From Trichomonas vaginalis G3 (lineage: Eukaryota > Parabasalia > Trichomonadida > Trichomonadidae), in NCBI RefSeq assembly GCF_026262505.1, contig NC_067207.1, forward strand, positions 34,502,082 through 34,566,081: a stretch of 64,000 bases of DNA, read 5' to 3'. The position numbers were made by a program, and so were the translations under genes. Below the pieces are notes generated by a model. It was not told the origin of the DNA and did not search any database. It was given only the letters and a program-made list of their open reading frames with translations. Shown here one piece after another: positions 55,423 to 64,000 of the stretch (position 1 is the stretch's first letter; the number at the start of each line of letters is the position of its first letter).

Positions 55423-55652
55423 TACTACATACATAGTCGAACTGAACTTGATATTTTGAAATTTAAGTTATTTATCAAAATTAAAATTTAACTTGAAATT
55501 TATAATTATTAGTCATATTTTGCATAATTCTAAGTAGATTTTGTAAAAAATCAAGAAAGAAAAATTTTAACGTGCTTTATTTTTTCTTTTTTATAATAAT
55601 ACATATTATTATATAATTAACATATTCATAATGTTTCACCCTTTCAAAAATA

Positions 55653-56070
55653 TAATCCTCCTCCTCTCAAATAAACGTACATACGGGTGGCCTCTTTTTT
55701 CAAAAAATTAAAATTTGAAATTTTGGGCTCAAATATTAGAGATTTTTTCAACCTTCAACGATATATGTTGTCTATATCAGACCTCCTTTCTTTTTGATAC
55801 TTAACATTGTTCCTAAATCTTAGCCGTTAAGGCTGTTCTGAAAATGTTTTTTTTTTCGAAAAAATTCGAAAAATTTCTTAGAATTCAAAAATCCCTTAAT
55901 TCCTGAGGATTTTGGAAAAAAGTTTTTACATGAACATGTGTATATTATATGAAGTATATTGATAAGGTAAAAATCAAATTTTATTGCATATTCATCGAGA
56001 AAATAAACTAACGAATCCCTCAAAATTGAGAGGGTAATCCTCCTCCTCTCAAATAAACATACATACCGGT
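55653..56070. repeat. 36-bp direct repeat, two copies 382 bp apart
   Basis: TAATCCTCCTCCTCTCAAAT with following AAAC.TACATAC.GGTG occurs at 55653-55690 and 56035-56070 with a few differences. The stretch between them is AT-rich and non-coding. It might be the ends of a small unknown insertion or a chance duplication. Confidence 0.55.
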
Positions 56071-57408
56071 GCACCCTTAAGAATAGGAATCAATTGTAAT
56101 TAGCTTTTGAAAAGTTGAAAGAACAATAGAATTGAATACAAATTGAAATATATTCTACTATTTAGATTGACATACATGTAATTTCCAAAATATGTCTGTA
56201 AAAATATTTGGAAAGTAAAAAATATCAAAATAAAATAATAAGAATGGTAACACATATACCTAGATTTATGCTACAATAGATAATCAAATTATGAGATGTA
56301 AATTTGAATAGATGTGGATTTCAAAGAAATCGTAAGTAGCACGTTTGCAATCTCAAAATTGAAACACCTTTCAATAAATTTATTTATGTTAGTTATAATA
56401 TATTTGTAAATGCTTGCATTATGTAAATAATTATACATATTAAATACAAAACATATTTTCAGAATAAAATAATCGGTTAAATATTAATGATTAAGTTGTT
56501 TCTAAATTACAAATAAGATGCATACAACAGAAATTATTGCCAAAGTTACATTTGAATGAGAAATAATCGTATTTCCATTATTAGCTTTAATATTAACCAT
56601 GATAATAAATCATGATCAACGTTCCATATTTGAAAAATCAAATTGAGTTAATTTTTGAGATGGCGTCTCAAAATTAAAATTCTGTAAGATATTATCGTTC
56701 GGGTAATTTCAATGCTAATGAAATTTTTATCTCTATCTATTTAATACAATGTTACCTAATAATTCCTCTTAAAAGATCATACTTTTTTTTCACTATTGAA
56801 AATTTGACTGTTTTAAATCTGATACTATTGACTATTATCTTACAACACAACTAATTTTCCAAAAAGAAATTTTGATAACTTTAATTTGAAATAAATAAAA
56901 TTTTTTCTTACTTATATGAAACATCATTCTTTTTTGTTTAACAAATCTTCTTCTTTACAATTTCACAGTTGTTTTCTGTTCAAAATATTTCTGTCATTTT
57001 AGTGGCGTGTGTAAATCTTTTTAATTTGTATTAAAGAAAACTTACTACAGAATATCTCTTTGTCATCTTATTTTTTTTTCTCTTATTCCCTCATATTTTT
57101 TGATTGTTTCTTTTATTGCTTGTGTGCAAATCTTAAAGTCACATTACTGTGAGCATATTAACAAGTTATCAAATAATGGTGTCACAAATATCAATTTTGA
57201 TATATATTTTTGATTTTAGCTTATATAGATAAATTTCATGTGTTAACATAAAATCTAGCTAGTGGAATATATTTTCCTACTTTTAATTTCCATTATTATT
57301 ATATAATATTTTTTTGAAGATAAAAATCTTTCAAAATTTGAACAAAATAAATCAATAACTGTATTTAGAGTTGTAATACATCCTATACTTTATTATTATT
57401 ATAGAAAA

Positions 57409-60400
57409 ATGAGGCGGAAGAAGACTATCACTATCCGCCGGATTGATCCATATCGCAATTCTACGGCTCAATCTTCTGAAACATCACGTTCTTTTCTATC
57501 AGAAAAATCGGAGCAAAATGAAAAAGCAAAACAAACTAAAAAACCGGAAATCAAATTTACACCACTCTCAGATGATGCAAAATGCATTGAAATGAGAGAT
57601 GACATATGGAAAACAGGGAATTTTGATAAATACAGTGATGATAAAATTCGTACATTTTCATTTTATTTGCATCAGCAATTCAATATCTCATTAACAAACA
57701 AAGATTTTGCCCAGGCAGAGAACTACAGACAATTATTAGACCGAACTAACGAATATACAAAGACTAAAAAGACCCAAAAAGTTCCATTACTTCAACTCCA
57801 AGATAAAATTAGTAAAGAAGCTGATGAACTTGAACATCAATTTACACAAAGGCGTGAGGAATTCGATAATGAAACTAAAACACATCTTGAAGATCTAAAA
57901 CAAAAGCATCAGAAAGAATTAGAAGAATTCGAAGAAAGTTGGAAGAAAGACAAACCAAAACAATATCGAAAACCAAGCTCAGCACTTCTTAATATGAAAT
58001 ACCAAGAAAGATCTATGGTTATAAGTGGAAATATTTCTCAATTACAACCACTTCAAAAAGTAATTCAAGTAACAACTGCTAGAGACCAAAACAATAAGAT
58101 AGACAGTCTTATATCCGATTACCGCACTTCAAAGAAGCTCATGTTAGAGCGTCAGGCAAAAGAAATCGAAAATTACACTCAAAACAGGCAGCACAAGAAG
58201 GACTTAATCATGCAATTACAGAACAGAGATATGTCTCATAAGCAAAACGAACTTGCATGGGGCAAACAAAAGTTTACCAGTCGCAAGGAGAAGAAGTTGG
58301 CTCCAATTTACTCCTCAGTTCAACCAGAATACCAAACAGAACTGCTTTTACCAGAGATTGAACCACCAAAAGACACGTGGGAAGCATACACAAACGAAAG
58401 AAAGCAGAAACAGAGATACGACACTCGTCCGATCGAAGAAAGGCCTCCTTCGTCATTCTGGTCATCAATTCCGAAGGGACTTGCTGAGAGTGCACGTGAG
58501 GCAATGGAACAGAAGAAGAAAGACGAAGCATTCATGAGAAAACCAGATGTTGCTAAAAGACCGAAAACTTCTGCTGAAGTTTCCCCTCCTTTTTCTTCAA
58601 AACCACCTCAAAAGATTCAACAAAATCTCGCTCCTACCAGATTATCATTGCGAAGAAGCTCCGAATCATCGAATCAATCTTCACAAGTTTCATCTTCTCG
58701 ATCTGAGAAACTTCCTCATATTTCTTCATCACGTAAAGAGAAAGAAGAAATCTCTTCATCACGTAAAGAGAAAGAAGAAATCTCATCATCACGTAAAGAG
58801 AAAGAAGAAATTTCATCATCACGTAAAGAGAAAGAAGAAATCTCATCATCACGTAAAGAGAAAGAAGAAATCTCTTCATCACGTAAAGAGAAAGAAGAAA
58901 TTTCATCATCACGTAAAGAGAAAGAAGAAATCTCATCATCACGTAAAGAGAAAGAAGAAATCTCTTCATCACGTAAAGAGAAAGAAGAAATCTCTTCATC
59001 ACGTAAAGAGAAAGAAGAAATCTCTTCATCACGTAAAGAGAAAGAAAATACACAGTTAGGACTTTCGAATATAATTAAAGGGAAATTGTCGACATTTGAT
59101 GTGGAGGAGAAGCCGAAAGAGAGGGAATTCGAGGTCAAGAAGAGTTCAGAAGAAGAAAACAAAAACAATGAAATTCCATCAGAAATCATCACTGAGAGTT
59201 ACAACGAAACAAATGACGATTTTGAATCAGAGAAACCAAAGGAAGAAGTTTCCAAATCAGAAAATGATTTCGAATCAGAGAAACACATTGACTCTGCTCA
59301 AAAAGAAAGCGAGAAAGAGCAAGCTAAACAAAGCGAAGAAACATCTAATCTGGAATCAGAATTTGAATCAGAGAAACACAAAGAATCATCTAAAGAAGAA
59401 ACTGAATCTGATAATGATAAATTATCAGATAAAAAACAAGAAAAAGATAAAGAAACAGATGATGACTTTGAAGAAGAAGGAAAGAAAGATCAAATAACTC
59501 AATCAGAAGAGGAAAAATTGAATGAAATAATTTCATCAGAAGGCGACAAAGAAAAAGATTTTCATTTTATTGAAGAAAAGAAACCAAACAACGAAATACA
59601 AGATGACTTCGAAGAGGCAACAGAAGAAAAATACAGTGAAAGGGAAGAATTAATGAAACCAACAGAGCCGGATTTCCAGCAAGAAGAGAAACAAAAAGAA
59701 GAAGTAAATGAAGAAAAGCAAATTGATCGGAAAGAAAATGATTTTCTTGAAGAAACGAAAGAAGAACAAATACATGAAGTTAAAGTTTCTGATGACATCA
59801 AAGATGATTTCAAGGAAGAGCAAAAAGAAATTGAACATGAATCAAACAATGCAGAAGAATCTACAAACAAATCCAAAGAAGTAGTATCAGAGACAGAAGA
59901 AGAATCTAAAGTTCAAACTAAAGAAAGAGAAAATCCATCTGAAGAAGAAACCAAAGAAGAACCATTTGAAGACGAATACAAAGAAGAAACTAAAGACGAA
60001 AATACAGAAGAAATTAAAGAAGAACCATTTGAAGACGAAACGAAAGAAGAAAATAAAGACAAAAACAAAGAAGAAACGAAAGAAGAAGAACCATTTGAAG
60101 ACGAAACGAAAGAAGAAGAACCATTTGAAGACGAAAACAAAGAAGAAACGAAAGAAGAAACGAAAGAAGAAAATAAAGACGAAAACAAAGAAGAAACAAA
60201 AGAAGAAGAACCATTTGAAGACGAAACGAAAGAAGAAAATAAAGACGAAAACAAAGAAGAAACGAAAGAAGAAACTAAAGACAAATCCAAAGAAGAAACG
60301 AAAGAAGAAACTAAAGACGAAACAAAAGAAGAAGAACCATTTGACGGCGAAACGAAAGAAGAAAATAAAGACGAAAACAAAGAAGAAAATAAAGACGAAA

Positions 60401-62880
60401 ACAAAGAAGAAACAAAAGAAGAAAACAAAGAAGAAACAAAAGAAGAAGAACCATTTGAAGACGAAACGAAAGAAGAAACTAAAGACGAAACAAAAGAAGA
60501 AACTAAAGACGAAACAAAAGAAGAAGAACCATTTGAAGACGAATCCAAAGAAGAAACAAAAGAAGAAAATAAAGACGAAAACAAAGAAGAAACAAAAGAA
60601 GAAACGAAAGAAGAAACGAAAGAAGAAGAACCATTTGAAGACGAAAACAAAGAAGAAACAAAAGAAGAAACGAAAGAAGATGAACCATTTGAAGACGAAA
60701 CGAAAGAAGAAAATAAAGAAGAAGAACCATTTGAAGACGAAAACAAAGAAGAAACAAAAGAAGACAATAAAGACGACTACGAAGAAGAAACAAAGCATGA
60801 AAACAATGTTCAAGAACAAGAAGATGAACCAACAAATAAAGCAAATCCAATAGCATCAGTGGATGAAGAGTTTGAAGAAGTTTTCAAAGATGAAGATAGA
60901 GAATTTGAAAAACACTCTCAAGAAGAATTAAATAGAGAAGTCAAAGAAGAAAGAGAATTTATCCCTCAAAAAGATGAAACTAAAGATCAAGAATCCAATC
61001 ACGAAGATTTCGAAGAAGAAATTAAAGAAGAACAAAAAATTGATGAAGATACAATCAAAGAAGAAGAAGAACAAAAAACAGAAAAAGTTCAAAATGATTT
61101 TGATGAAGAAATAAAAGAAGAAGATATTAAAGAAAAGCATGAGGAAGTAACTAAAGATAAAGTAGAAATGAATGAAGAACAAAATGATGAAGAGAAACAA
61201 CAACAGGAAGTCGAATCTACGATAGAAGAAGATATTACAGAACAAAATGTAGAACCAAAGAAAGAAGAACAAACAATTCAAGATTTCGAAGAAGAAGTTC
61301 AAAATTATGATGACAAAAGAGAAGAACAAAGCGAAAAAGTTCATGAAGAAAGAGAAATCGTTTTGAATATTGAACAACCACAAGAAGAAGAAAAGAAGGA
61401 AGAACTTCATGAAGAAGAAGAAAAGAAAGAAGAACTTCATGAAGAAGAAGAAAAGAAAGAAGAACTTCATGAAGAAGAAAAGAAAGAAGAACTTCATGAA
61501 GAAGAAAAGAAAGAAGAACAATTACATGAAGAAGAAGAAGAAACGAAAGAAGAACTTCATGAAGAAGAAGAAGAAAAGATAGAAAAACTTCATGAAGAAG
61601 AAAAGAAAGAAGAACTTCATGAAGAAGAAAAGAAAGAAGAACAATTACATGAAGAAGAAGAAGAAAAGAAAGAAGAACAATTACATGAAGAAGAAGAAAA
61701 GAAAGAAGAACTTCATGAAGAAGAAAAGAAAGAAGAACTTCATGAAGAAGAAAAGAAAGAAGAACTTCATGAAGAAGAAGAAGAAGAAAAGAAAGAAGAA
61801 CTTCATGAAGAAGAAGAAGAAGAAAAGAAAGAAGAACTTCATGAAGAAGAAGAAAAGAAAGAAGAAGAAGAAGAAAAGATAGAAAAACTTCATGAAGAAG
61901 AAGAAGAAGAAAAGAAAGAAGAACTTCATGAAGAAGAAGAAGAAGAAAAGAAAGAAGAACTTCATGAAGAAGAAGAAAAGAAAGAAGAAGAAGAAGAAAA
62001 GATAGAAAAACTTCATGAAGAAGAAGAAAAGAAGAAAGAACAAACAAATGAAGAAATCAATTACAATCCTGCAATTAAAGAAGTAGAGGGACCAGAGTCA
62101 GAAGAAGAAAATAAATATCGTAAAGATGAAGAAGATTTCGAAGATGAGAAGAATGAAGAAAGTGATTATAAAAAACAAAAAGAAGAATCAGAATCAGTTG
62201 CAAAAGAATTGGAAGAAACATCAACTGAAAATAGAAACAATAATCAGGAAGAAACAAATCAACCTAAATTAGAAAATAGTTCTTTAAATATTACAGAAGT
62301 CAAAGAAGAAACAGAAGAAAAAGTCAATATCACAGATGACTTCGAAACAGAGAATCAAAATGAAGACCGAGAAACTGATGCTGAAACTGAAAAAGCAATT
62401 CATCAAGAAAATGAACAAATAAGAGAAAAAGATTTCCATGATGAAAAACAAATCGAAAATGAAGAGGAGAAACAAGAAATATTGAAGGAACCAATTGAAG
62501 AGAGAAATTTTCAACAAGAAAATGATTTCAAAGATAATGAAGAAGAAGAAAAGAAAGAAGAAGAAGAAAAGATAGAAAAACTTCATGAAAAAGAAGAAAA
62601 GATAGAAAAACTTCATGAAGAAGAAGAAAAGAAAGAAGAACTTCATGAAGAAGAAGAAAAGAAAGAAGAACAATTACATGAAGAAGAAGAAAAGAAAGAA
62701 GAACTTCATGAAGAAGAAAAGAAGGAAGAACTTCATGAAGAAGAAAAGAAGGAAGAACTTCATGAAGAAGAAAAGAAAGAAGAACAATTACATGAAGAAG
62801 AAAAGAAAGAAGAACAATTACATGAAGAAGAAAAGAAAGAAGAACAATTACATGAAGAAGAAAGAAGAACAATTACATGA
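57409..62880 (+). CDS. Very large acidic repeat protein with coiled-coil head
   Basis: ATG 57409, 1823 codons in this frame. Residues 1-430 are a normal-complexity charged helical region with HQKELEEFEESWKKDKPKQY and QYRKPSSALLNMKYQERS, a pattern I recall from large coiled-coil protist proteins. Then come eleven 10-residue repeats ISSSRKEKEE (58721-59050), an acidic region with scattered [DN]DFE motifs (DDFESEKP, DDFEEEGK), KEETKDENKEE repeats (59940-60790) and LHEEEKKEE repeats (61381-62040 and 62535 on). Near 62856 a repeat unit is five bases short (25 not 30), which shifts the frame so that this one closes at 62880 while the natural tail continues in another frame to 63394. A cytoskeletal or scaffold role is a guess. 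Confidence 0.8.
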   Translation: MRRKKTITIRRIDPYRNSTAQSSETSRSFLSEKSEQNEKAKQTKKPEIKFTPLSDDAKCIEMRDDIWKTGNFDKYSDDKIRTFSFYLHQQFNISLTNKDFAQAENYRQLLDRTNEYTKTKKTQKVPLLQLQDKISKEADELEHQFTQRREEFDNETKTHLEDLKQKHQKELEEFEESWKKDKPKQYRKPSSALLNMKYQERSMVISGNISQLQPLQKVIQVTTARDQNNKIDSLISDYRTSKKLMLERQAKEIENYTQNRQHKKDLIMQLQNRDMSHKQNELAWGKQKFTSRKEKKLAPIYSSVQPEYQTELLLPEIEPPKDTWEAYTNERKQKQRYDTRPIEERPPSSFWSSIPKGLAESAREAMEQKKKDEAFMRKPDVAKRPKTSAEVSPPFSSKPPQKIQQNLAPTRLSLRRSSESSNQSSQVSSSRSEKLPHISSSRKEKEEISSSRKEKEEISSSRKEKEEISSSRKEKEEISSSRKEKEEISSSRKEKEEISSSRKEKEEISSSRKEKEEISSSRKEKEEISSSRKEKEEISSSRKEKENTQLGLSNIIKGKLSTFDVEEKPKEREFEVKKSSEEENKNNEIPSEIITESYNETNDDFESEKPKEEVSKSENDFESEKHIDSAQKESEKEQAKQSEETSNLESEFESEKHKESSKEETESDNDKLSDKKQEKDKETDDDFEEEGKKDQITQSEEEKLNEIISSEGDKEKDFHFIEEKKPNNEIQDDFEEATEEKYSEREELMKPTEPDFQQEEKQKEEVNEEKQIDRKENDFLEETKEEQIHEVKVSDDIKDDFKEEQKEIEHESNNAEESTNKSKEVVSETEEESKVQTKERENPSEEETKEEPFEDEYKEETKDENTEEIKEEPFEDETKEENKDKNKEETKEEEPFEDETKEEEPFEDENKEETKEETKEENKDENKEETKEEEPFEDETKEENKDENKEETKEETKDKSKEETKEETKDETKEEEPFDGETKEENKDENKEENKDENKEETKEENKEETKEEEPFEDETKEETKDETKEETKDETKEEEPFEDESKEETKEENKDENKEETKEETKEETKEEEPFEDENKEETKEETKEDEPFEDETKEENKEEEPFEDENKEETKEDNKDDYEEETKHENNVQEQEDEPTNKANPIASVDEEFEEVFKDEDREFEKHSQEELNREVKEEREFIPQKDETKDQESNHEDFEEEIKEEQKIDEDTIKEEEEQKTEKVQNDFDEEIKEEDIKEKHEEVTKDKVEMNEEQNDEEKQQQEVESTIEEDITEQNVEPKKEEQTIQDFEEEVQNYDDKREEQSEKVHEEREIVLNIEQPQEEEKKEELHEEEEKKEELHEEEEKKEELHEEEKKEELHEEEKKEEQLHEEEEETKEELHEEEEEKIEKLHEEEKKEELHEEEKKEEQLHEEEEEKKEEQLHEEEEKKEELHEEEKKEELHEEEKKEELHEEEEEEKKEELHEEEEEEKKEELHEEEEKKEEEEEKIEKLHEEEEEEKKEELHEEEEEEKKEELHEEEEKKEEEEEKIEKLHEEEEKKKEQTNEEINYNPAIKEVEGPESEEENKYRKDEEDFEDEKNEESDYKKQKEESESVAKELEETSTENRNNNQEETNQPKLENSSLNITEVKEETEEKVNITDDFETENQNEDRETDAETEKAIHQENEQIREKDFHDEKQIENEEEKQEILKEPIEERNFQQENDFKDNEEEEKKEEEEKIEKLHEKEEKIEKLHEEEEKKEELHEEEEKKEEQLHEEEEKKEELHEEEKKEELHEEEKKEELHEEEKKEEQLHEEEKKEEQLHEEEKKEEQLHEEERRTIT
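58721..59050 (+). repeat. 30-bp tandem repeat, about 11 copies, coding
   Basis: Unit TCTTCATCACGTAAAGAGAA plus AGAAGAAATC, with only TCT/TCA and ATT/ATC variation between copies. It encodes ISSSRKEKEE. Confidence 0.92.
59940..60790 (+). repeat. GAAGAAAC/AAAGAC-type coding repeat region
   Basis: Imperfect mixtures of KEETKDENKEE and KEEEPFEDE units. Purine-only on the plus strand over long runs, so the minus strand shows long open Phe/Ser frames that are artefacts. Confidence 0.85.
61381..62040 (+). repeat. LHEEEKKEE coding repeat, block A
   Basis: Units CTTCATGAAGAAGAA and CAATTACATGAAGAAGAA with AAGAAAGAAGAA linkers. Separated from block B by about 500 bases of less repetitive acidic sequence. 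Confidence 0.88.
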
Positions 62881-63110
62881 AGAAGAAAAGAAAGAAGAAC
62901 AATTACATGAAGAAGAAAAGAAAGAAGAACAATTACATGAAGAAGAAAAGAAAGAAGAACTTCATGAAGAAGAAGAAAAGAAAGAAGAACAATTACATGA
63001 AGAAGAAGAAGAAAAGAAAGAAGAACAATTACATGAAGAAGAAGAAAAGAAAGAAGAACTTCATGAAGAAGAAAAGAAAGAAGAACAACCACATGAAGAA
63101 GTGGTAGTAG
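62535..63110 (+). repeat. LHEEEKKEE coding repeat, block B
   Basis: Same unit as block A. Contains the five-base-short unit near 62856, where the reading frame of the big gene is displaced. Confidence 0.85.
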
Positions 63111-63394
63111 TAGAAGAAAAGATGGAACAACCACAAGAAGAGGAAGAAGATAATGAAGCCGACGGAATTCATTCTCTAAGTGATTTCGATGAAGAAATCA
63201 GTACCGAAGAAAAAGTTGAAATAAAGGTTCAAGAAAAAGAAGAAAATAATGATTTCGATGCAGAAGAAGAAAAAATTTTAGAAGAAAAATTAGAGAAGGA
63301 AATAATTGAAGAAGAAAACAACGAAACTGAAGATGATAGACCAAAGAAAAGCGAAGAAGAAGAGGATGATTTCGAAAATGATTTCAAAAATTAA
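62856..63394 (+). pseudogene. Displaced 3' tail of the acidic repeat gene
   Basis: In the second forward frame the repeats continue and lead into a non-repetitive acidic end containing SLSDFDEEIS, NNDFDAEEEK and DDFENDFKN before TAA at 63394. The same [DN]DFE style as the body of the protein shows it is the true C-terminus of the gene at 57409. A five-base deletion, or an assembly error in a repeat, explains the change of frame. Confidence 0.75.
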
Positions 63395-63535
63395 GAAGAA
63401 ATTTGAAATCTAATTCAACAATCATCGCTTTAAATATCAAATAGTTTCATCTATCAATTTATGATCAATCACAAAAAAATTTAAGTAATTTAACTTGTTT
63501 ATAATTTTTTATGTATAAAATGTGTTTTTTATTTG

Positions 63536-64000
63536 CTAATTTGAATTATGCTGCTTTCCGATATGTCCAATTATGCTGATATCTTCATCTTCTGCTTCGA
63601 ATTCAAAAACACCATCTTCAGTTCCATCTGTATTGCCAATTATCTCTATCTTATTTAAAGCGATGCATGGCGGATCTCCTGGGCAGGCTTCTGTCTGAAT
63701 TAGCCTAACATACTTTGCAGGGTAAGATTCGCTAAATTTGTAAGTCTTCTGGTTGCATTTCCTCATCTCTTTGTCTTTTTCAACTTTAGAAACCGTTTTC
63801 CATGTTGTATTATCGGTTGAAATTTGGAAATTCCAGCTGTACATGCAGCACTCGCAGCAGTAATATCCCTCTTCATAACAGCAGCAATCCCGATCACAGC
63901 ATCCTGCCTTAATGTAATAGCCTTGAACATTCATCATTTTATTTTTAACACCAAGGACAATATAGGGGAATTCTTCTTTTTTACGTCCGCAATTTGAACA
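63536..64000 (-). CDS. F5/8 type C (discoidin)-like domain protein, partial at window edge
   Basis: Minus strand; open to the window edge, so the start lies outside. About 154 codons are visible, ending at TAA 63536. The Cys-rich segment AGCCDRDCCCYEEGYYCCECC is followed by SWNFQISTDNTTWKTVSK, YKFSESYPAKYVRLIQTE and CIALNKIEIIGN, the order of strands in F5/8C (discoidin) domains: W.fEvS.D...W, a.YvRL and l.eiei.G. These domains bind sugars or lipids. The upstream part CSNCGRKKEEFPYIVLGVKNK continues the protein. Ends with an acidic tail. Confidence 0.75.
   Translation of the reverse strand, partial: CSNCGRKKEEFPYIVLGVKNKMMNVQGYYIKAGCCDRDCCCYEEGYYCCECCMYSWNFQISTDNTTWKTVSKVEKDKEMRKCNQKTYKFSESYPAKYVRLIQTEACPGDPPCIALNKIEIIGNTDGTEDGVFEFEAEDEDISIIGHIGKQHNSN

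Larger units (their letters stand above)
53434..57408. other. 4-kb non-coding region holding the hairpin-array element
   Basis: No gene recognised in 53434-57408. The hairpin-array element is at 53856-55418 and a 36-bp direct repeat at 55653-55690 and 56035-56070. The remainder is plain AT-rich sequence. The long stretch just before 57409 should hold the promoter of the acidic repeat gene. Confidence 0.7.

Noticed and set aside
59887-60819. 310-codon minus-strand Phe-rich frame
   Set aside because: Antisense of a purine-rich coding repeat; low-complexity artefact.
61235-62047. 270-codon minus-strand Leu/Ser frame and similar ones at 62528-63134
   Set aside because: Antisense of the LHEEEKKEE repeats, open for the same reason in several frames.

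Overview
The window is protist DNA from a trichomonad (Parabasalia), most likely Trichomonas vaginalis or a close relative such as Tritrichomonas. Reasons visible in the sequence: intron-less genes packed between very AT-rich spacers; short initiator-like TCA-Py-(T/A) motifs a few bases upstream of several ATGs; UAAA just after stops; R2R3 Myb proteins, PPP and PP2C phosphatases, VPS9, ABCA and AAAP proteins of the kind that are expanded in these organisms; and a large Maverick/Polinton. I cannot settle the species from sequence alone.

Layout. Positions 1-1005 hold the edge of one Maverick-like fragment (N-terminal part of a probable element polymerase plus a small remnant). From 1222 a host AAAP-type amino-acid transporter gene begins. 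It is split by a 24-kb Maverick/Polinton (2155-26148) with terminal inverted repeats that start in long poly(A)/poly(T), and a 5-bp target duplication ACTGT. The transporter resumes at 26154 in the same frame. The element carries, left to right, a divergent promoter region with seven AACGG boxes, structural-type genes including a probable major capsid and a probable minor capsid protein, an SF3 helicase, a packaging ATPase, a KilA-N group with a T5orf172 fusion, a protein-primed-type DNA polymerase B, a retrovirus-like integrase, a phage-like fibre protein with HTHT repeats and a collar-like C-terminus, several tiny genes and a Dam-type methylase. Its ends look whole, but the coding part is decayed, with roughly ten to fifteen breaks overall. 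I found no recognisable maturation protease.

From 26.6 to 53.4 kb is ordinary host sequence: a TPR-like solenoid protein, a PPP phosphatase, TatD nuclease, class 3 lipase, a VPS9-domain protein, a YjbQ-family protein, an ABCA half-transporter interrupted by an in-frame TAG, a Myb protein, a 1012-aa unknown protein, a B56 PP2A subunit, a copine, a small C2 protein, an LRR-PP2C phosphatase and a second Myb protein. These are independent genes on both strands, not an operon. From 57.4 kb lies a very large acidic repeat protein whose frame is displaced near its 3' end, and the window closes in an F5/8C (discoidin)-like gene that runs off the edge.

The most unusual structure is not a gene. At 53856-55418, between the second Myb gene and the acidic repeat gene, is a 1.56-kb inverted-repeat element bounded by perfect 23-bp ends and a possible 4-bp GAAT duplication. 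Its interior is an unbroken row of about ten strong hairpins, each with a different stem sequence: two pairs mirrored in the arms and six unique ones in the middle. A separate perfectly fitted three-way-junction palindrome at 47788-47849, a 5 x 120-bp tandem array at 47891-48480 and small hairpins at 48584-48742 lie in the 2.9-kb spacer after the copine gene. Two hairpins inside the Maverick also occur in pairs whose stem sequences differ but still pair, which suggests hairpin-templated sequence change.
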